Shown here: piece by piece, positions 12,348 to 21,447 of the stretch
Position numbering within the stretch: the first letter of the stretch is position 1
Layout of the letters: each line of letters starts with the position of its first letter
Source of the DNA: Thiocystis violascens DSM 198
Lineage (GTDB): Bacteria; Pseudomonadota; Gammaproteobacteria; Chromatiales; Chromatiaceae
Reading direction: 5' to 3'
DNA: 64,000 bases
Assembly (NCBI RefSeq): GCF_000227745.2
Contig: NC_018012.1
Span: forward strand, 3,279,501 to 3,343,500
Position numbers and translations under genes: made by a program
Notes under the pieces: generated by a model
Told to the model about the DNA's origin: nothing
What the model saw: only the letters and a program-made list of their open reading frames with translations
Databases searched by the model: none

Positions 12348-14126
12348 TTAATTGTCCTCGGCAACCCGCAGCACTTCCTCGATCGTCGTGCGCCCATCGA
12401 GCGCCTTGCGCAGACCGTCCTGGTACATGGTTTCCATGCCCTCGGCGACGGCGATCCGCCGGATCTCGGTGGCGGTGGCGTGACTGAGAATCGCCTTGCG
12501 GATCTGGTCCGTCATCGTCAAAACCTCGGTGATGACCAGACGCCCGCGATAGCCGGTGCCGTTGCAGGCCTCGCAGCCGACCGCGCGATGCAGGTCGATG
12601 TCATGCGTGACGCCGGCCATGTGGGCGAAGCGCTCGGCCAGTTCGGGCAGGGCGCGATAGGACGCCCGACAGTGCGGACAGAGCCGACGCACCAGGCGCT
12701 GGGCGAGGATGCCGTTGATGGTGGAGGTGAGCAGATAATCCTCGACGCCCATGTCCAGCAGACGGGTCACACCGCTGGCGGCGTCGTTGGTGTGCAGGGT
12801 GGAGAGCACGACGTGTCCGGTCAGCGCCGACTGCACCGCGATCCGCGCGGTCTCCAGATCGCGCATCTCGCCGACCATGATGATATCGGGATCCTGCCGG
12901 ACGATGGCGCGCAGGGCGCCGGCGAAGGTCATGCCGATGGCCGCCTTGACCTGGATCTGGTTGATGCCGGGCAACTGGTACTCGACCGGATCCTCGACCG
13001 TGATGATCTTGCGTTCCTCGGTGTTCAGACGGCTGAGCGCGGTATAGAGGGTCGTGCTCTTGCCAGAGCCGGTCGGCCCGGTGACCAGCAGGATGCCGTA
13101 GGGCTGCTCCAGGATGACGCGCAGACGCTCGCGCGGCGAGCCGTCGAAGCCGAGCGCGTCGAGATCGAAGCGCACGCTTTCTTTGTCGAGCAGACGCATC
13201 ACCACGCTCTCGCCGAACATGGTCGGCACCGTCGAGACGCGCAGATCGAGTTCCTTGCCCTGGATGCGGATCGGGATACGCCCGTCCTGGGGCAGACGGC
13301 GTTCGGCGATATTGAGCTTGGCCATGATCTTGACGCGCGAAATCACGGCGGCGGTGGAGCGCACCGGCGGCGCGTCGACCTCTTTCAGGATGCCATCGAC
13401 CCGATACCGCACCTTCAGGACATCGGCGAAGGGTTCGATGTGGATGTCCGAGGCGCGCGACTCGACCGCCTTCTGAATGAGCTGATTGACCATGCGGATG
13501 ACCGGCGCCTCGCTGGCCAGATCCTTGAGATGCTCGATGTCTTCCTCGTCGAAATCGCCGAAGTCGGCATCCGGGTCGGCGGGCGTTTCCTCGACCTTTT
13601 CATAGAGACGCTCGATGGCGGCCTCGATCTCGGTCGGCGGCGCGACCGAGGCGCGTACCGCTTTGCCCGCCGCCATCCGCACCGCCGCGAGGACGAAACC
13701 GTCGATGGGATTGGCCAGCGCGACTTCGATCCGTTGCTCGTCGTCGGCCAGCGGCAGGACGCGGGAATCCTTGAGGAAGCGCAGGGTAAAGAGATCCTCG
13801 CGCACCGGTTCGGCGGGAAATTGCGCGGCATCCGCCAGCGGCAGATGCAGGACTTCGGACATGGTCCGGGCCATGTCGCGTTCCGAGATCAGACCCAGAC
13901 GCACCAGCATCGGCAGCAGACTGTCCCCGCCATCCTCGGCCAACCGCCGGGCGCGCGCGAGATCGCCGGGGGTCAGTTTGCCCTGCATCTGGAGCGAGGC
14001 GACGACCTCCGATTCGGGGGTGATGTCCGGGGTGTCGCACGCGCTTTGGCCAAGCGGAACATCGTCCGGATCGTCGCGTAATGCACGAATGACGGGGGCC
14101 TTGTCGAGCATCGTGTCGTCTTGCAT
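12348..14126 (-). CDS. GspE/PilB-type secretion ATPase
   Basis: A 592-residue ATPase of the type II secretion and type IV pilus assembly family. An N-terminal MshEN-like domain (LTPGDLARARRLAEDGGDSL, then LGLISERDMARTMSEVL) precedes the catalytic core. The core shows Walker A GPTGSGKSTTLYT (about residue 350), the Asp box ITVEDPVEYQLPGINQIQV, a Walker B-like DPDIIMVGEMRDLET and the His box STLHTNDAASG. Two cysteine pairs (CPHCRASYR and CEACNGTGYRG) form the usual zinc-binding insert. I chose the ATG at 14126 after AAGGGA, because the longer reading runs into the palindrome at 14203. No pilin, inner-membrane or secretin gene lies nearby, so GspE cannot be separated from PilB by context. Confidence 0.88.
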   Translation of the reverse strand: MQDDTMLDKAPVIRALRDDPDDVPLGQSACDTPDITPESEVVASLQMQGKLTPGDLARARRLAEDGGDSLLPMLVRLGLISERDMARTMSEVLHLPLADAAQFPAEPVREDLFTLRFLKDSRVLPLADDEQRIEVALANPIDGFVLAAVRMAAGKAVRASVAPPTEIEAAIERLYEKVEETPADPDADFGDFDEEDIEHLKDLASEAPVIRMVNQLIQKAVESRASDIHIEPFADVLKVRYRVDGILKEVDAPPVRSTAAVISRVKIMAKLNIAERRLPQDGRIPIRIQGKELDLRVSTVPTMFGESVVMRLLDKESVRFDLDALGFDGSPRERLRVILEQPYGILLVTGPTGSGKSTTLYTALSRLNTEERKIITVEDPVEYQLPGINQIQVKAAIGMTFAGALRAIVRQDPDIIMVGEMRDLETARIAVQSALTGHVVLSTLHTNDAASGVTRLLDMGVEDYLLTSTINGILAQRLVRRLCPHCRASYRALPELAERFAHMAGVTHDIDLHRAVGCEACNGTGYRGRLVITEVLTMTDQIRKAILSHATATEIRRIAVAEGMETMYQDGLRKALDGRTTIEEVLRVAEDN

Positions 14127-14202
14127 CAGGCCGTTTCCCTTGGAAAAATCGCCTTGATCCGGTCCATTCTTCGACCGCTCGAACGATCGTCTAACTGCCA
14201 TC

Positions 14203-14251
14203 AAGTTAAGCCGTTCGTGGTGAGGCCCTCGAACCACGAACGGCTTAACTT
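14203..14251. repeat. CCGTTC-type palindrome overlapping the pyrD stop
   Basis: A perfect hairpin AAGTTAAGCCGTTCGTGG with complement GGCTTAACTT at 14242-14251. The right arm covers the pyrD stop codon and last serine codon, so the element ends inside the gene. The outer arm AAGTTAAG is specific to this copy. Confidence 0.85.
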
Positions 14252-15324
14252 AATGTCAGTGAACGAGCGCCTGGGATGCCTGCTTCGGGACCGACGGCCA
14301 ACGCGCGTAGCAATTGCCGCACGAACCTCGGCCCGCGATAGATCAGCCCCGTATACACCTGAATCAGATTGGCGCCGGCGGCCAGCTTCGCCGCCGCCCC
14401 CGCCGGATCCATGACGCCGCCGACACCGATCAGCACCGGCTCCGGGCCGAGCGCGGCGCGGAGCCGGCCCAGCAATTCGGTACTGCGCGCCAGCAGCGGC
14501 TGGCCGGACAGTCCACCGCTGAGTCCCTCGGTCGAACTCGCGAGCCCGGCGAAACGGATGGTGGTGTTGGTCAGAATCAGACCGGCGCAGCCCGCGCCGA
14601 GCGCGGCGCGGGCGCAGTCGATGGCGTCCGCGTCGGCCAGGTCCGGCGCCAGCTTGACCAGCAGCGGGCGAGGGCGGGACAGGCGCTGATTCGGTCCCTG
14701 GATCGTCGCGACGATCCGCTCGACCTCCTCGACCCGTTGCAGATCGCGCAGACCCGGCGTGTTCGGGCTCGAAATGTTCACCACCACATAATCGGCCAGT
14801 TCGCCGAGCCGCTCGAAACTGCGGCGATAATCGTCGGCGGCCTGTTCCGGTGGCGTCACCTTGGACTTGCCGAGATTGACGCCGAGCGGTACCTGAAGCA
14901 AATCGCGCGCGCGCAGCCGTTCCAGCCGCCGTCCCATGGCCTCCGCGCCTTCGTTATTGAACCCCATCCGGTTCACGATCGCGCCATCCCGCGGCAAGCG
15001 AAAGAGCCGTGGCCGGGGGTTGCCGGGTTGGGGCAGGGCAGTGACCGTGCCCACCTCGACGAAACCGAAGCCCAGCGCCTGCCAGGCCGGCACCGCTTCC
15101 GCGTTCTTGTCCAATCCGGCGGCCAGCCCGATCGGGTTGGGAAAGCGCAGTCCCATCGCCTCGACCGCCAAACCCGGCGCGCGGGCAATGTCGCCGTCAT
15201 TCAGGCTTCCCGCGAACAGCCTCGACCAGCGCGACAGCAGGCCCAGGGTCAGATTGTGCGCCAGTTCCGGATCCAGCCGGAATGCCAGCGGTCGCAGGAG
15301 GCGCCAAAGGTTGTCTTCTGTCAT
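14245..15324 (-). CDS. pyrD: dihydroorotate dehydrogenase (quinone), class 2
   Basis: A 359-residue class 2 dihydroorotate dehydrogenase, the membrane-associated flavoenzyme that oxidises dihydroorotate to orotate with quinone in pyrimidine synthesis. GLAAGLDKNAEAVPA and GVNLGKSK are FMN and substrate segments. VNISSPNTPGLRDLQ carries the catalytic serine of class 2 enzymes. GVGGVMDPAGAAAKLAAGA and QVYTGLIYRGP bind the FMN phosphate. The amphipathic N-terminal helix (LWRLLRPLAFRLDPELAHN) is the membrane-binding element. I chose the ATG at 15324 over a TTG four codons upstream. The C-terminal codons lie in the arm of a palindromic repeat. Confidence 0.94.
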   Translation of the reverse strand: MTEDNLWRLLRPLAFRLDPELAHNLTLGLLSRWSRLFAGSLNDGDIARAPGLAVEAMGLRFPNPIGLAAGLDKNAEAVPAWQALGFGFVEVGTVTALPQPGNPRPRLFRLPRDGAIVNRMGFNNEGAEAMGRRLERLRARDLLQVPLGVNLGKSKVTPPEQAADDYRRSFERLGELADYVVVNISSPNTPGLRDLQRVEEVERIVATIQGPNQRLSRPRPLLVKLAPDLADADAIDCARAALGAGCAGLILTNTTIRFAGLASSTEGLSGGLSGQPLLARSTELLGRLRAALGPEPVLIGVGGVMDPAGAAAKLAAGANLIQVYTGLIYRGPRFVRQLLRALAVGPEAGIPGARSLTLS

Positions 15325-15422
15325 CGTGTCGTCCAATCTTTGCGCCGATCGCGTTCGGCATCGCCGCCCGCCAATGGATTCTGGAGATTTCTGGAAAATG
15401 CTCGGTACGCGTCGGAGACAAC

Positions 15423-15460
15423 GAAAAAGAGGCTGAGCTTTTGGCCCAGCCTCTTGTTTT
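15423..15460 (-). terminator. intrinsic terminator after tRNA-Leu
   Basis: On the minus strand an AAGAGGCTGGGC arm pairs with a GCTCAGCCTCTT arm and runs into TTTTTC. It begins a few bases past the 3' end of the tRNA. Confidence 0.85.
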
Positions 15461-15463
15461 TAT

Positions 15464-15550
15464 TGGTACCGAGGGCCGGAATCGAACCGGCATGGGGTCA
15501 CCCCCGTCAGATTTTGAGTCTGATGCGTCTACCAATTTCGCCACCCCGGC
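15464..15550 (-). tRNA. tRNA-Leu (CAA anticodon)
   Basis: An 87-nucleotide class II tRNA read on the minus strand. The acceptor stem GCCGGGG pairs near the encoded CCA 3' end. The D arm reads TGGCGAAATTGGTAGACGC. The anticodon loop CTCAAAA lies between TCAGA and TCTGA and gives the anticodon CAA. A long variable arm (CGGGGGTGACCCC) and the T arm GGTTCGATTCC follow. The variable arm and anticodon fix it as leucine. Confidence 0.97.
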
Positions 15551-15613
15551 AACGCAGTCCGAAAATATACACTCGTGCCGGCTGAAATGGTATCCCCGGC
15601 CAGTAATTCTCAA

Positions 15614-15726
15614 GTAGGAGCCCGCTTGCGGGCGATATGCGGAACTGCGGGTTTGCTTCCGGGCGACGGAATTTGGTGGCTTCGAAAGCGACTGGCAGGT
15701 CATGTCGCCCGCAAGCGAGATCCTAC
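15614..15726. repeat. inverted pair of GTAGGAGCCCGC REP units
   Basis: Direct unit at 15614-15636 and inverted unit at 15704-15726 with two mismatches. The pair could fold into one large hairpin between the tRNA gene and the rpmH promoter. Confidence 0.8.
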
Positions 15727-15776
15727 GATGGCGGATGACACCAAAATGAGAACGGCTGGCAACACATCGGCCGCCA

Positions 15777-15805
15777 TTGACTTCCTGTTGGAAATTGCTT
15801 AAGTT
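15777..15805 (+). promoter_or_regulatory. candidate rpmH promoter
   Basis: TTGACT at 15777 and TAAGTT at 15800 with a 17-base spacer fit a sigma-70 promoter. The TAAGTT lies about 65 bases upstream of the rpmH start. A G+C-rich patch follows, typical of growth-rate regulated promoters. This is based on pattern only. Confidence 0.5.
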
Positions 15806-15869
15806 TCCGGGTCTTTTCCGGGCGGGCTATTGAGTCCGACGTCAATCTCGATTTTTGGAGTACCGACTG

Positions 15870-16004
15870 ATGAAGCGCACTTTTCAACCGAGCCGCCTGA
15901 AGCGTGCACGAACCCATGGGTTTCGCGCACGCAGTGCCACCCGGAACGGTCTTAAGGTTCTGAGCGCGCGTCGCGCAAAGGGCCGCGCGCGTCTGTCCCC
16001 TTAG
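15870..16004 (+). CDS. rpmH: 50S ribosomal protein L34
   Basis: A 44-residue, strongly basic protein ([19 protein letters not shown] to GRARLSP) of the large ribosomal subunit, matching L34 over its whole length. A GGAG ribosome site precedes the ATG by a normal distance. It heads the conserved gammaproteobacterial cluster rpmH-rnpA-yidD-yidC-mnmE. It is too short for a typical long-ORF search and was read directly from the sequence. Confidence 0.98.
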   Translation: MKRTFQPSRLKRARTHGFRARSATRNGLKVLSARRAKGRARLSP

Positions 16005-16007
16005 GCT

Positions 16008-16394
16008 CTGAATCCCGCGGATTCAACCGGCTTTCCTGACAATCGCTTTTCTCGCGAGCAAAGGCTTCAGCGTGCGCCGCAATTCAGGCGCGTTTTTGCC
16101 CATCCAGTCAAAACGGGAAAGATCGGATTCGTCGTGCTATACCGAGCAAACGGCCTAGGCCATGCACGAATTGGCCTCGCCATTTCGAAGAAATGCGCGC
16201 GACGCGCCGTTGATCGCAATCGACTGAAGCGAATCGCGCGCGAAAGTTTTCGGACGCATCGCCAATCGATCCCTGGGGTAGACATCGTCATCCTCTGTTC
16301 GAGCGGCGCCCCGAAGATCTCTAACCAGCAGCTCTTTTTCGTCTTGGAGCAAGCCTGGGCCATTATCAGGAATCAGCCATGCGTCGAATCTTGA
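16008..16394 (+). CDS. rnpA: ribonuclease P protein component, unusual start
   Basis: RnpA, the protein subunit that supports RNase P RNA in 5' tRNA maturation. Homology covers [17 protein letters not shown] through [27 protein letters not shown], the family RNA-binding signature. The frame is the same as rpmH. Between the rpmH stop (16002-16004) and GTG 16134 there is no ATG, GTG or TTG in frame. The only near-start is a CTG at 16008, one codon after the rpmH stop, giving 128 residues. Starting at GTG 16134 would remove the conserved N-terminal third. Translation by coupling to rpmH from CTG or another weak codon is my inference. Confidence 0.85.
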   Translation: MNPADSTGFPDNRFSREQRLQRAPQFRRVFAHPVKTGKIGFVVLYRANGLGHARIGLAISKKCARRAVDRNRLKRIARESFRTHRQSIPGVDIVILCSSGAPKISNQQLFFVLEQAWAIIRNQPCVES

Positions 16395-16615
16395 TCGTGC
16401 CGATCAAGGTATACCAGTACCTGATCAGCCCGCTCCTCGGACCTCATTGCCGTTTCTATCCAACCTGTTCGCAGTACGCCGTCGAAGCCATCGAGCGCCA
16501 TGGCGTTCTGTATGGCAGCTATTTAGCCTTGCACCGCGTATCCCGCTGCCATCCCTGGCACGCCGGGGGTATCGATCCAGTCCCTCACGAAAGGCAGACC
16601 ACGACTCATGGATAA
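16379..16615 (+). CDS. yidD: membrane protein insertion efficiency factor YidD
   Basis: A 78-residue YidD protein with the family signature [31 protein letters not shown], then [17 protein letters not shown]. It has an N-terminal amphipathic helix and three conserved cysteines, is associated with the inner membrane and assists YidC- and Sec-dependent insertion. It overlaps the rnpA end by 16 bases and the yidC start by 8 bases, which indicates translational coupling. Confidence 0.96.
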   Translation: MRRILIVPIKVYQYLISPLLGPHCRFYPTCSQYAVEAIERHGVLYGSYLALHRVSRCHPWHAGGIDPVPHERQTTTHG

Positions 16616-18284
16616 CCAGCGATTGATTTTGTTTTTCTCGCTTGCCGCAGTGCTATTCCTGATTTATGAGTCGTGGATGCAGGACTACGGTCGTCCCTCT
16701 GTCCCTCAAGTTGCGCAGGAACAAGGTCAGACAGCGGCATTCGCGCCGAAGACGACGCAGAAAGACATTCCGGCGATTGCAACAACGCCGGACATGGTCG
16801 CCACGGGCGCCGCAATGGAAGAGTTGGCCAGACAAGAGAATGCCTCTCCCCGCATCGTCGTGGAGACCGATCTCCTGAAGGTCGAGATTTCCACCCGAGG
16901 TGGCACCATCGGCAGTGCCTGGTTGCTGGATTATGCGACCGTACCAGAACGCCCCGAAGACAAGCTGCAACTTCTGAAGCCAGTTGCGCCCAACATGTTC
17001 ATCGTCCAGTCTGGATTGCTTGGCGAGGATGTCTCGCTGCTGCCGACCCACGAAGGCGAGTTTCACAGCGCCCAATCCAGTTATCGGCTTGAACCCGGCG
17101 TCGATCATCTTGATGTGGATCTGACCTGGCGTAACGAAGCGGGCATTGAGGTCAAAAAACGCTACACCTTCACGCGTGGCAGCTATGTCGTCCAGACCCG
17201 CCAGATCGTGACGAATGCGACTGACGCTCCCTTGGTCGCGCGCGAATACAATCAGCTTCAACGCACCGATTTCAGCGACCCCAACGAATCCCGATTCATC
17301 AAGAATTATACCGGCGGCGCTTTTTACAGCCCCGAGGACAAGTATCGAAAGGTCTCCTTCAAGGAGATGCTCAAAGGCAAGCTCGATCAGCCCGTCGTGG
17401 ATGGCTGGATTGCCATGATGCAGCATTATTTCATCGCGGCCTGGATTCCGCCACGGGGCGAGCAAGACATCTTCTATACCAAGGTGCTCGATAATTCCCG
17501 CTATATCATCGGCAAATACTCGCCCGCGCTCAGCATCGCCCCTGGAACGACGCATGAATTCAGTAACCAGCTTTTTATCGGTCCAACGCTCCAGGACGAT
17601 CTCGCCAGTGTTGCCACCGGCTTGGATCTGGCCATCGATTATGGCTGGCTAACCGTCATTGCCCAGCCGATCCACTGGGTGCTCAGCGCGATCCATTCCG
17701 TGGTTGGCAATTGGGGCTGGTCGATTATTTTTCTGACCATCCTGATTAAGCTCGCCTTCTACAAGCTGTCCGAGACCAGCTACAAATCCATGGCCAACAT
17801 GCGTCAGCTGACGCCGCGCATGCAGGCGCTCAAGGACCGCTACGGCGACGATAAGCAGCGTCTGAATCAGGCCATGATGGAAATGTACAAAACCGAGAAG
17901 ATCAATCCGCTCGGCGGCTGTCTGCCAATCCTGATCCAGATTCCAGTCTTTATCGCGCTCTACTGGGTTCTGCTCAGCAGCGTCGAGATGCGCCAGGCGC
18001 CATTCATGCTTTGGCTCGATAATCTTTCCGCGCCCGATCCCTATTTCGTGCTGCCGCTGATCATGGGCGTTTCCATGTACATCCAGCAGAAATTGAATCC
18101 CGCGCCGCCGGATCCGATGCAGGCGAAGATCATGATGAGCCTGCCATTCGTCTTCACGGTCTTCTTCGCCTTTTTCCCGTCGGGACTGGTGCTCTACTGG
18201 GTGGTCAATAACCTGCTTTCCATCGCCCAGCAATGGCATATCACGCGCAATATCGAGAAGGTGGCGGCCAAGCATAAACGGTAA
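16608..18284 (+). CDS. yidC: membrane protein insertase YidC
   Basis: A 558-residue YidC/Oxa1/Alb3 insertase of the inner membrane. An N-terminal transmembrane helix ([18 protein letters not shown]) is followed by a large periplasmic beta-supersandwich domain (about residues 60-340). The five-helix insertase core begins near [20 protein letters not shown]. Conserved core segments include [22 protein letters not shown], then [27 protein letters not shown]. The basic tail (KVAAKHKR) can contact ribosomes. Length and architecture are those of gammaproteobacterial YidC. The start overlaps yidD. Confidence 0.97.
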   Translation: MDNQRLILFFSLAAVLFLIYESWMQDYGRPSVPQVAQEQGQTAAFAPKTTQKDIPAIATTPDMVATGAAMEELARQENASPRIVVETDLLKVEISTRGGTIGSAWLLDYATVPERPEDKLQLLKPVAPNMFIVQSGLLGEDVSLLPTHEGEFHSAQSSYRLEPGVDHLDVDLTWRNEAGIEVKKRYTFTRGSYVVQTRQIVTNATDAPLVAREYNQLQRTDFSDPNESRFIKNYTGGAFYSPEDKYRKVSFKEMLKGKLDQPVVDGWIAMMQHYFIAAWIPPRGEQDIFYTKVLDNSRYIIGKYSPALSIAPGTTHEFSNQLFIGPTLQDDLASVATGLDLAIDYGWLTVIAQPIHWVLSAIHSVVGNWGWSIIFLTILIKLAFYKLSETSYKSMANMRQLTPRMQALKDRYGDDKQRLNQAMMEMYKTEKINPLGGCLPILIQIPVFIALYWVLLSSVEMRQAPFMLWLDNLSAPDPYFVLPLIMGVSMYIQQKLNPAPPDPMQAKIMMSLPFVFTVFFAFFPSGLVLYWVVNNLLSIAQQWHITRNIEKVAAKHKR

Positions 18285-18306
18285 TCCGAATTGTCACTTT
18301 GATTGC

Positions 18307-19644
18307 ATGACCCAGGATACGATCGTCGCCATTGCCACTCCGCCGGGCATTGGCGGCGTCGGCATTGTGCGGGTCAGCGGTTCGCGGGTTCGGAAGATTG
18401 CCGAGGCGATCGTTGGCCGCCCGCTACATCCGCGCATCGCCAGCGTTGCAACCTTTCGAGATGCGGCTGGAGACTTCATCGACGAAGGTCTCGCACTCTT
18501 CTTTCAAGCCCCGAAATCATTTACCGGCGAGGACGTTCTTGAACTACAGGGCCATGGTGGACCTGTCGTTCTGGATCTGATGCTGCATCGATGTCTTGAA
18601 TTGGGCGCGCGCATGGCGCGTCCCGGCGAGTTCACGGAACGCGCCTTTCTGAATGGCAAACTCGATCTCGCACGGGCCGAAGCCGTTGCCGACCTGATCG
18701 AAAGTTCGAGCGTCCTGGCCGCGCGTCTCGCCGGGCAAAGCCTGCAAGGCGTCTTTTCGCGTCGGATCGAGACGCTGATTGAGCATCTGACGCGACTTCG
18801 GATGCTGATCGAGGCCACGCTCGATTTTCCGGACGAGGAGATCGATGTCGCGACCGAACAATCGGTGGCGAGCGGTCTTCGTCAACTGATCGACATGACT
18901 CGGGCGATCATGACGGAAGCTCATCAGGGGCAGATGATCCGCGAGGGTCTGGCGGTCGTCATCGCCGGCGCGCCAAATGTCGGCAAGTCCAGTCTTCTCA
19001 ACCGGTTGTCCGGTACGGATGCCGCGATCGTGACACCGATCGCCGGAACCACCCGCGACCTTCTGAAGCTCGACATTCACGTCGATGGATTACCCATTCG
19101 AATCGTCGATACCGCGGGGATTCGCCAGACGGACGATCCGGTCGAGCGTGAAGGGGTGCGGCGCGCGCGCGAGCAACTGGTCACGGCCGATCTGGTGCTC
19201 TGGATCCATGATGGGATCGAGGACGCCGAACCCATGGGCGAGGCGAGCCTGCCATCGAATTGTCCCGTCACGCGCGTGAGGAACAAGATCGACCTCGCCG
19301 GGATCGAACCGCAACTCGCTGAAACGAAAACGGGAACGGAAATTTCTCTCTCCGCCGAAACGGGTGCCGGACTCGATCTGTTAAGAGATCATCTCAAGGC
19401 CGTGGCTGGGGTTGGTACGCTCCCAGGTGGTGCCTTCATGGCCCGTCGCCGGCATCTCGATGCCTTGAATCGCGGATTGCAATGTTTGGATGTCGCGCAA
19501 GAGAACCTGACGAATCAGACTGGCCCCGAATTGGTCGCCGAGGAGCTTTTGCAGGCCCAGCGGGTGTTTGGAGAGATCACGGGGCAAGTGACTTCCGATG
19601 ACCTTCTGGGGCGGATTTTCGCCAGTTTCTGCATCGGAAAATAG
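18307..19644 (+). CDS. mnmE: tRNA modification GTPase MnmE
   Basis: A 445-residue MnmE, which with MnmG forms the 5-carboxymethylaminomethyl modification at wobble uridine 34 of some tRNAs. The N-terminal formyl-THF binding domain begins DTIVAIATPPGIGGVGIVRVSG. The inserted G domain has GAPNVGKSSLLN (about residue 220), TPIAGTTRD, DTAGIR and RNKIDLAG. The protein ends in FCIGK, the conserved cysteine motif needed for modification. It follows yidC by 22 bases. Its 3' end is next to an integrase-bearing accessory region, a position used by some genomic islands in other bacteria. Confidence 0.97.
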   Translation: MTQDTIVAIATPPGIGGVGIVRVSGSRVRKIAEAIVGRPLHPRIASVATFRDAAGDFIDEGLALFFQAPKSFTGEDVLELQGHGGPVVLDLMLHRCLELGARMARPGEFTERAFLNGKLDLARAEAVADLIESSSVLAARLAGQSLQGVFSRRIETLIEHLTRLRMLIEATLDFPDEEIDVATEQSVASGLRQLIDMTRAIMTEAHQGQMIREGLAVVIAGAPNVGKSSLLNRLSGTDAAIVTPIAGTTRDLLKLDIHVDGLPIRIVDTAGIRQTDDPVEREGVRRAREQLVTADLVLWIHDGIEDAEPMGEASLPSNCPVTRVRNKIDLAGIEPQLAETKTGTEISLSAETGAGLDLLRDHLKAVAGVGTLPGGAFMARRRHLDALNRGLQCLDVAQENLTNQTGPELVAEELLQAQRVFGEITGQVTSDDLLGRIFASFCIGK

Positions 19645-19687
19645 CGAGACTTCCGAACCGTTCCGCAACTGTCCGCAAGACCCCACC

Positions 19688-19713
19688 AAGCCCGCATCGT
19701 TGCGGGCTTTTTC
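19688..19713 (+). terminator. intrinsic terminator after mnmE
   Basis: AAGCCCGCA pairs with TGCGGGCTT across a short loop and is followed by TTTTTCGTTT, 44 bases past the mnmE stop. Confidence 0.9.
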
Positions 19714-19949
19714 GTTTAACGTGTGCTTGCACGTTCCGCAGTAATCCGCTAAGAACAGTTCCTACCAAGGAACGCGGCGCCAGACGGTAGGAATTTTTTG
19801 TTCCGTAGACGTCCGCGCCGTTCCCAATGGCACGCGCGGAGTCCGAACAGATGGCATTGTCAGATACCCGGTTGCGGACGATGAAACCGAAGGCCCGCGC
19901 CTTCAGCGAATCCTCGGGGCTGGTGGAGTCGTCTCGGGGCTTGTTGTTG
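19714..19949. other. unassigned start of the accessory region
   Basis: The stretch contains the small inverted motif GTTCCTACCAAGGAAC (about 19757-19772). Open frames on the minus strand here lack recognisable domains. This is where an island boundary next to mnmE would be expected, but I found no second copy of the mnmE 3' end to act as an attachment repeat. Confidence 0.4.
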
Positions 19950-20228
19950 TCAGGGCCGCAGCGCCTCGGGATGATTCGCGGCCACACGCAGCAGCGCCAG
20001 GGCAGATCCGCGCGGCTGTCTCCGGCCTTGCTCCCAGCCTTCCAGGGTCCGGGGACTGACACCCAAGAGCGCGGCGAAGGCGTCTTGTGTCAGGCCCATG
20101 CGCTGTCGGATGGCGCGGGCGTCCGGATCCGCAACTTCCAGGGTGCGCAGCGTCACTTCCCCGCGTTGATGGGCCTTGATCTCGCGGATGCCGTCTAGGA
20201 TTTCTTGCCCGATGTCGCGCTCAGTCAT
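19950..20228 (-). CDS. HTH antitoxin of a RelE/HigB2-type pair
   Basis: A 92-residue helix-turn-helix protein resembling HigA2/NadS-like antitoxins. An N-terminal arm (DIGQEILDGIREIKAHQRGEV) binds the toxin in this family. The HTH is RQRMGLTQDAFAALLGVSPRTLEGWEQGRRQP near the C-terminus, and a short helix (GSALALLRVAANHPEAL) ends the protein. The ATG at 20228 follows GGAGGAAATCGGCG and overlaps the toxin stop by eight bases, the usual toxin-first order. It appears intact, while the toxin gene beside it is broken. Confidence 0.85.
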   Translation of the reverse strand: MTERDIGQEILDGIREIKAHQRGEVTLRTLEVADPDARAIRQRMGLTQDAFAALLGVSPRTLEGWEQGRRQPRGSALALLRVAANHPEALRP

Positions 20229-20547
20229 CGCCGATTTCCTCCGCAATCGCCCGCAGGATGTGGGGCGGGATGTTCGTTTGCTCGTTCTTGGGGTAGAGGG
20301 TCAGCAGCCAAATTTGATCGGCTCGGCTTCGCCAGTAATAGACGATCCGTAGCCCTCCCCGCTTCCCTCGTCCCGAGCCAGCCCAACGCAGTTTACGCAC
20401 GCCTCCGCTGCCGGGGACCACGACGCCAGTCGCGGGGTGTAGGATCAGGGCGGCTTGTAGGGCGGGGCTTGCAGGGCGGCGGACTCGTCATCGCTCAGGT
20501 GTTGGGCGGCGAGTCGGGTAAAGAGGGAGGTTTCAATGAAGACCATG
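20221..20547 (-). pseudogene. RelE/HigB2-type toxin, broken
   Basis: The C-terminal two thirds (VPGSGGVRKLRWAGSGRGKRGG, then LRIVYYWRSRADQIWLLTLYPKNEQTN) is a clear RelE/HigB2 mRNA interferase. The N-terminus MVFIETSLF from the ATG at 20547 is also clear. Between them the frame is lost twice. There is one extra T in a TTTT run near 20520-20523. A duplicated segment of about 14 bases also lies near 20450-20475, where GGGCGGCTTGTA is followed by GGGCGGGGCTTGCA. Together they bring the ends back in register, but a TGA at about 20490 lies between. The toxin is therefore almost certainly inactive unless the sequence has errors. Confidence 0.8.
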
Positions 20548-21447
20548 CCGACGATGATACGTCAAAGGCGGGGCTTCGTTTGCGCCGCGCGGCGGGTTAT
20601 CCGGCCTGCCCTGGGGCGCTCAGCGGCAAGGCGATGACCTCCCCGCGCGGGCGTAGCCCCGTGGCGCTCAGCAGAAAGTCGGTGACGGCTTGCATGGGTT
20701 TCCGTAGCCGTTCCACATCCGCCACGACGTACCCGGCGGTGACATCTCCCGTCATCTTGTGATTGAGCAATCGCTTGACGGCATAAGCCGACAGGTCCAG
20801 CCCTTCCGCCGTGGTCGCGAAGGTGCGGCGAAGATCATGCAAGGTGAACGTGATACCCGAGCGCGCGTGTACCTTCTCCATTTGCTTGTGGATGTTGTTG
20901 ATGTACCCCGTCCGGCTGGTCGGACTGGCAAAGACATAGCGGCGAGCGAGCGCGGACCACTCGCGGGTGCGGTCTTCGTGGTCGCGTCGGCGGCGTGTCA
21001 ATAGATCCAGCAAGAAATCGGAGAGCGGTAGCGTGTGGGATCGGCGGTTTTTGGTGTCGGGCGCGGTCAGGGTGCGGCCTTCAAAATCCACATGCGCCCA
21101 TTCCAGGCGGGCGGCTTCCTCGCGCCGCAGTCCGGTGAACAAGATCAGCAACAGGTAATCGCGCGCGGTTTCGGCTTGCTCGCCGGGGTGCTCGCTGGTC
21201 AAACCCATGACCGCCTCGCACCACGGGCGTAGTTCGTGCGTCTTGATAAGGGTTTGGCGCCGCTCCACGGCATACCATGCCTTGGTGTGAGAAATTCGGG
21301 TCACGGGGTTATCCGGGAACAGCGAAGCGCCGCGTTCGTCTTCGTACTCGCCAGCGGCGAAGTTGAACAAAGCCCTCAATACCCGCATCGCCAGATTGGC
21401 GCGGGCCTCGGATGCCTGCCCTAATTTGCGGTGCTTGCTGGCAACTA

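Noticed and set aside
11868..14081. Long plus-strand open frame of over 700 codons
   Set aside because: Antisense to the GspE-type ATPase gene, which has clear motifs on the minus strand.
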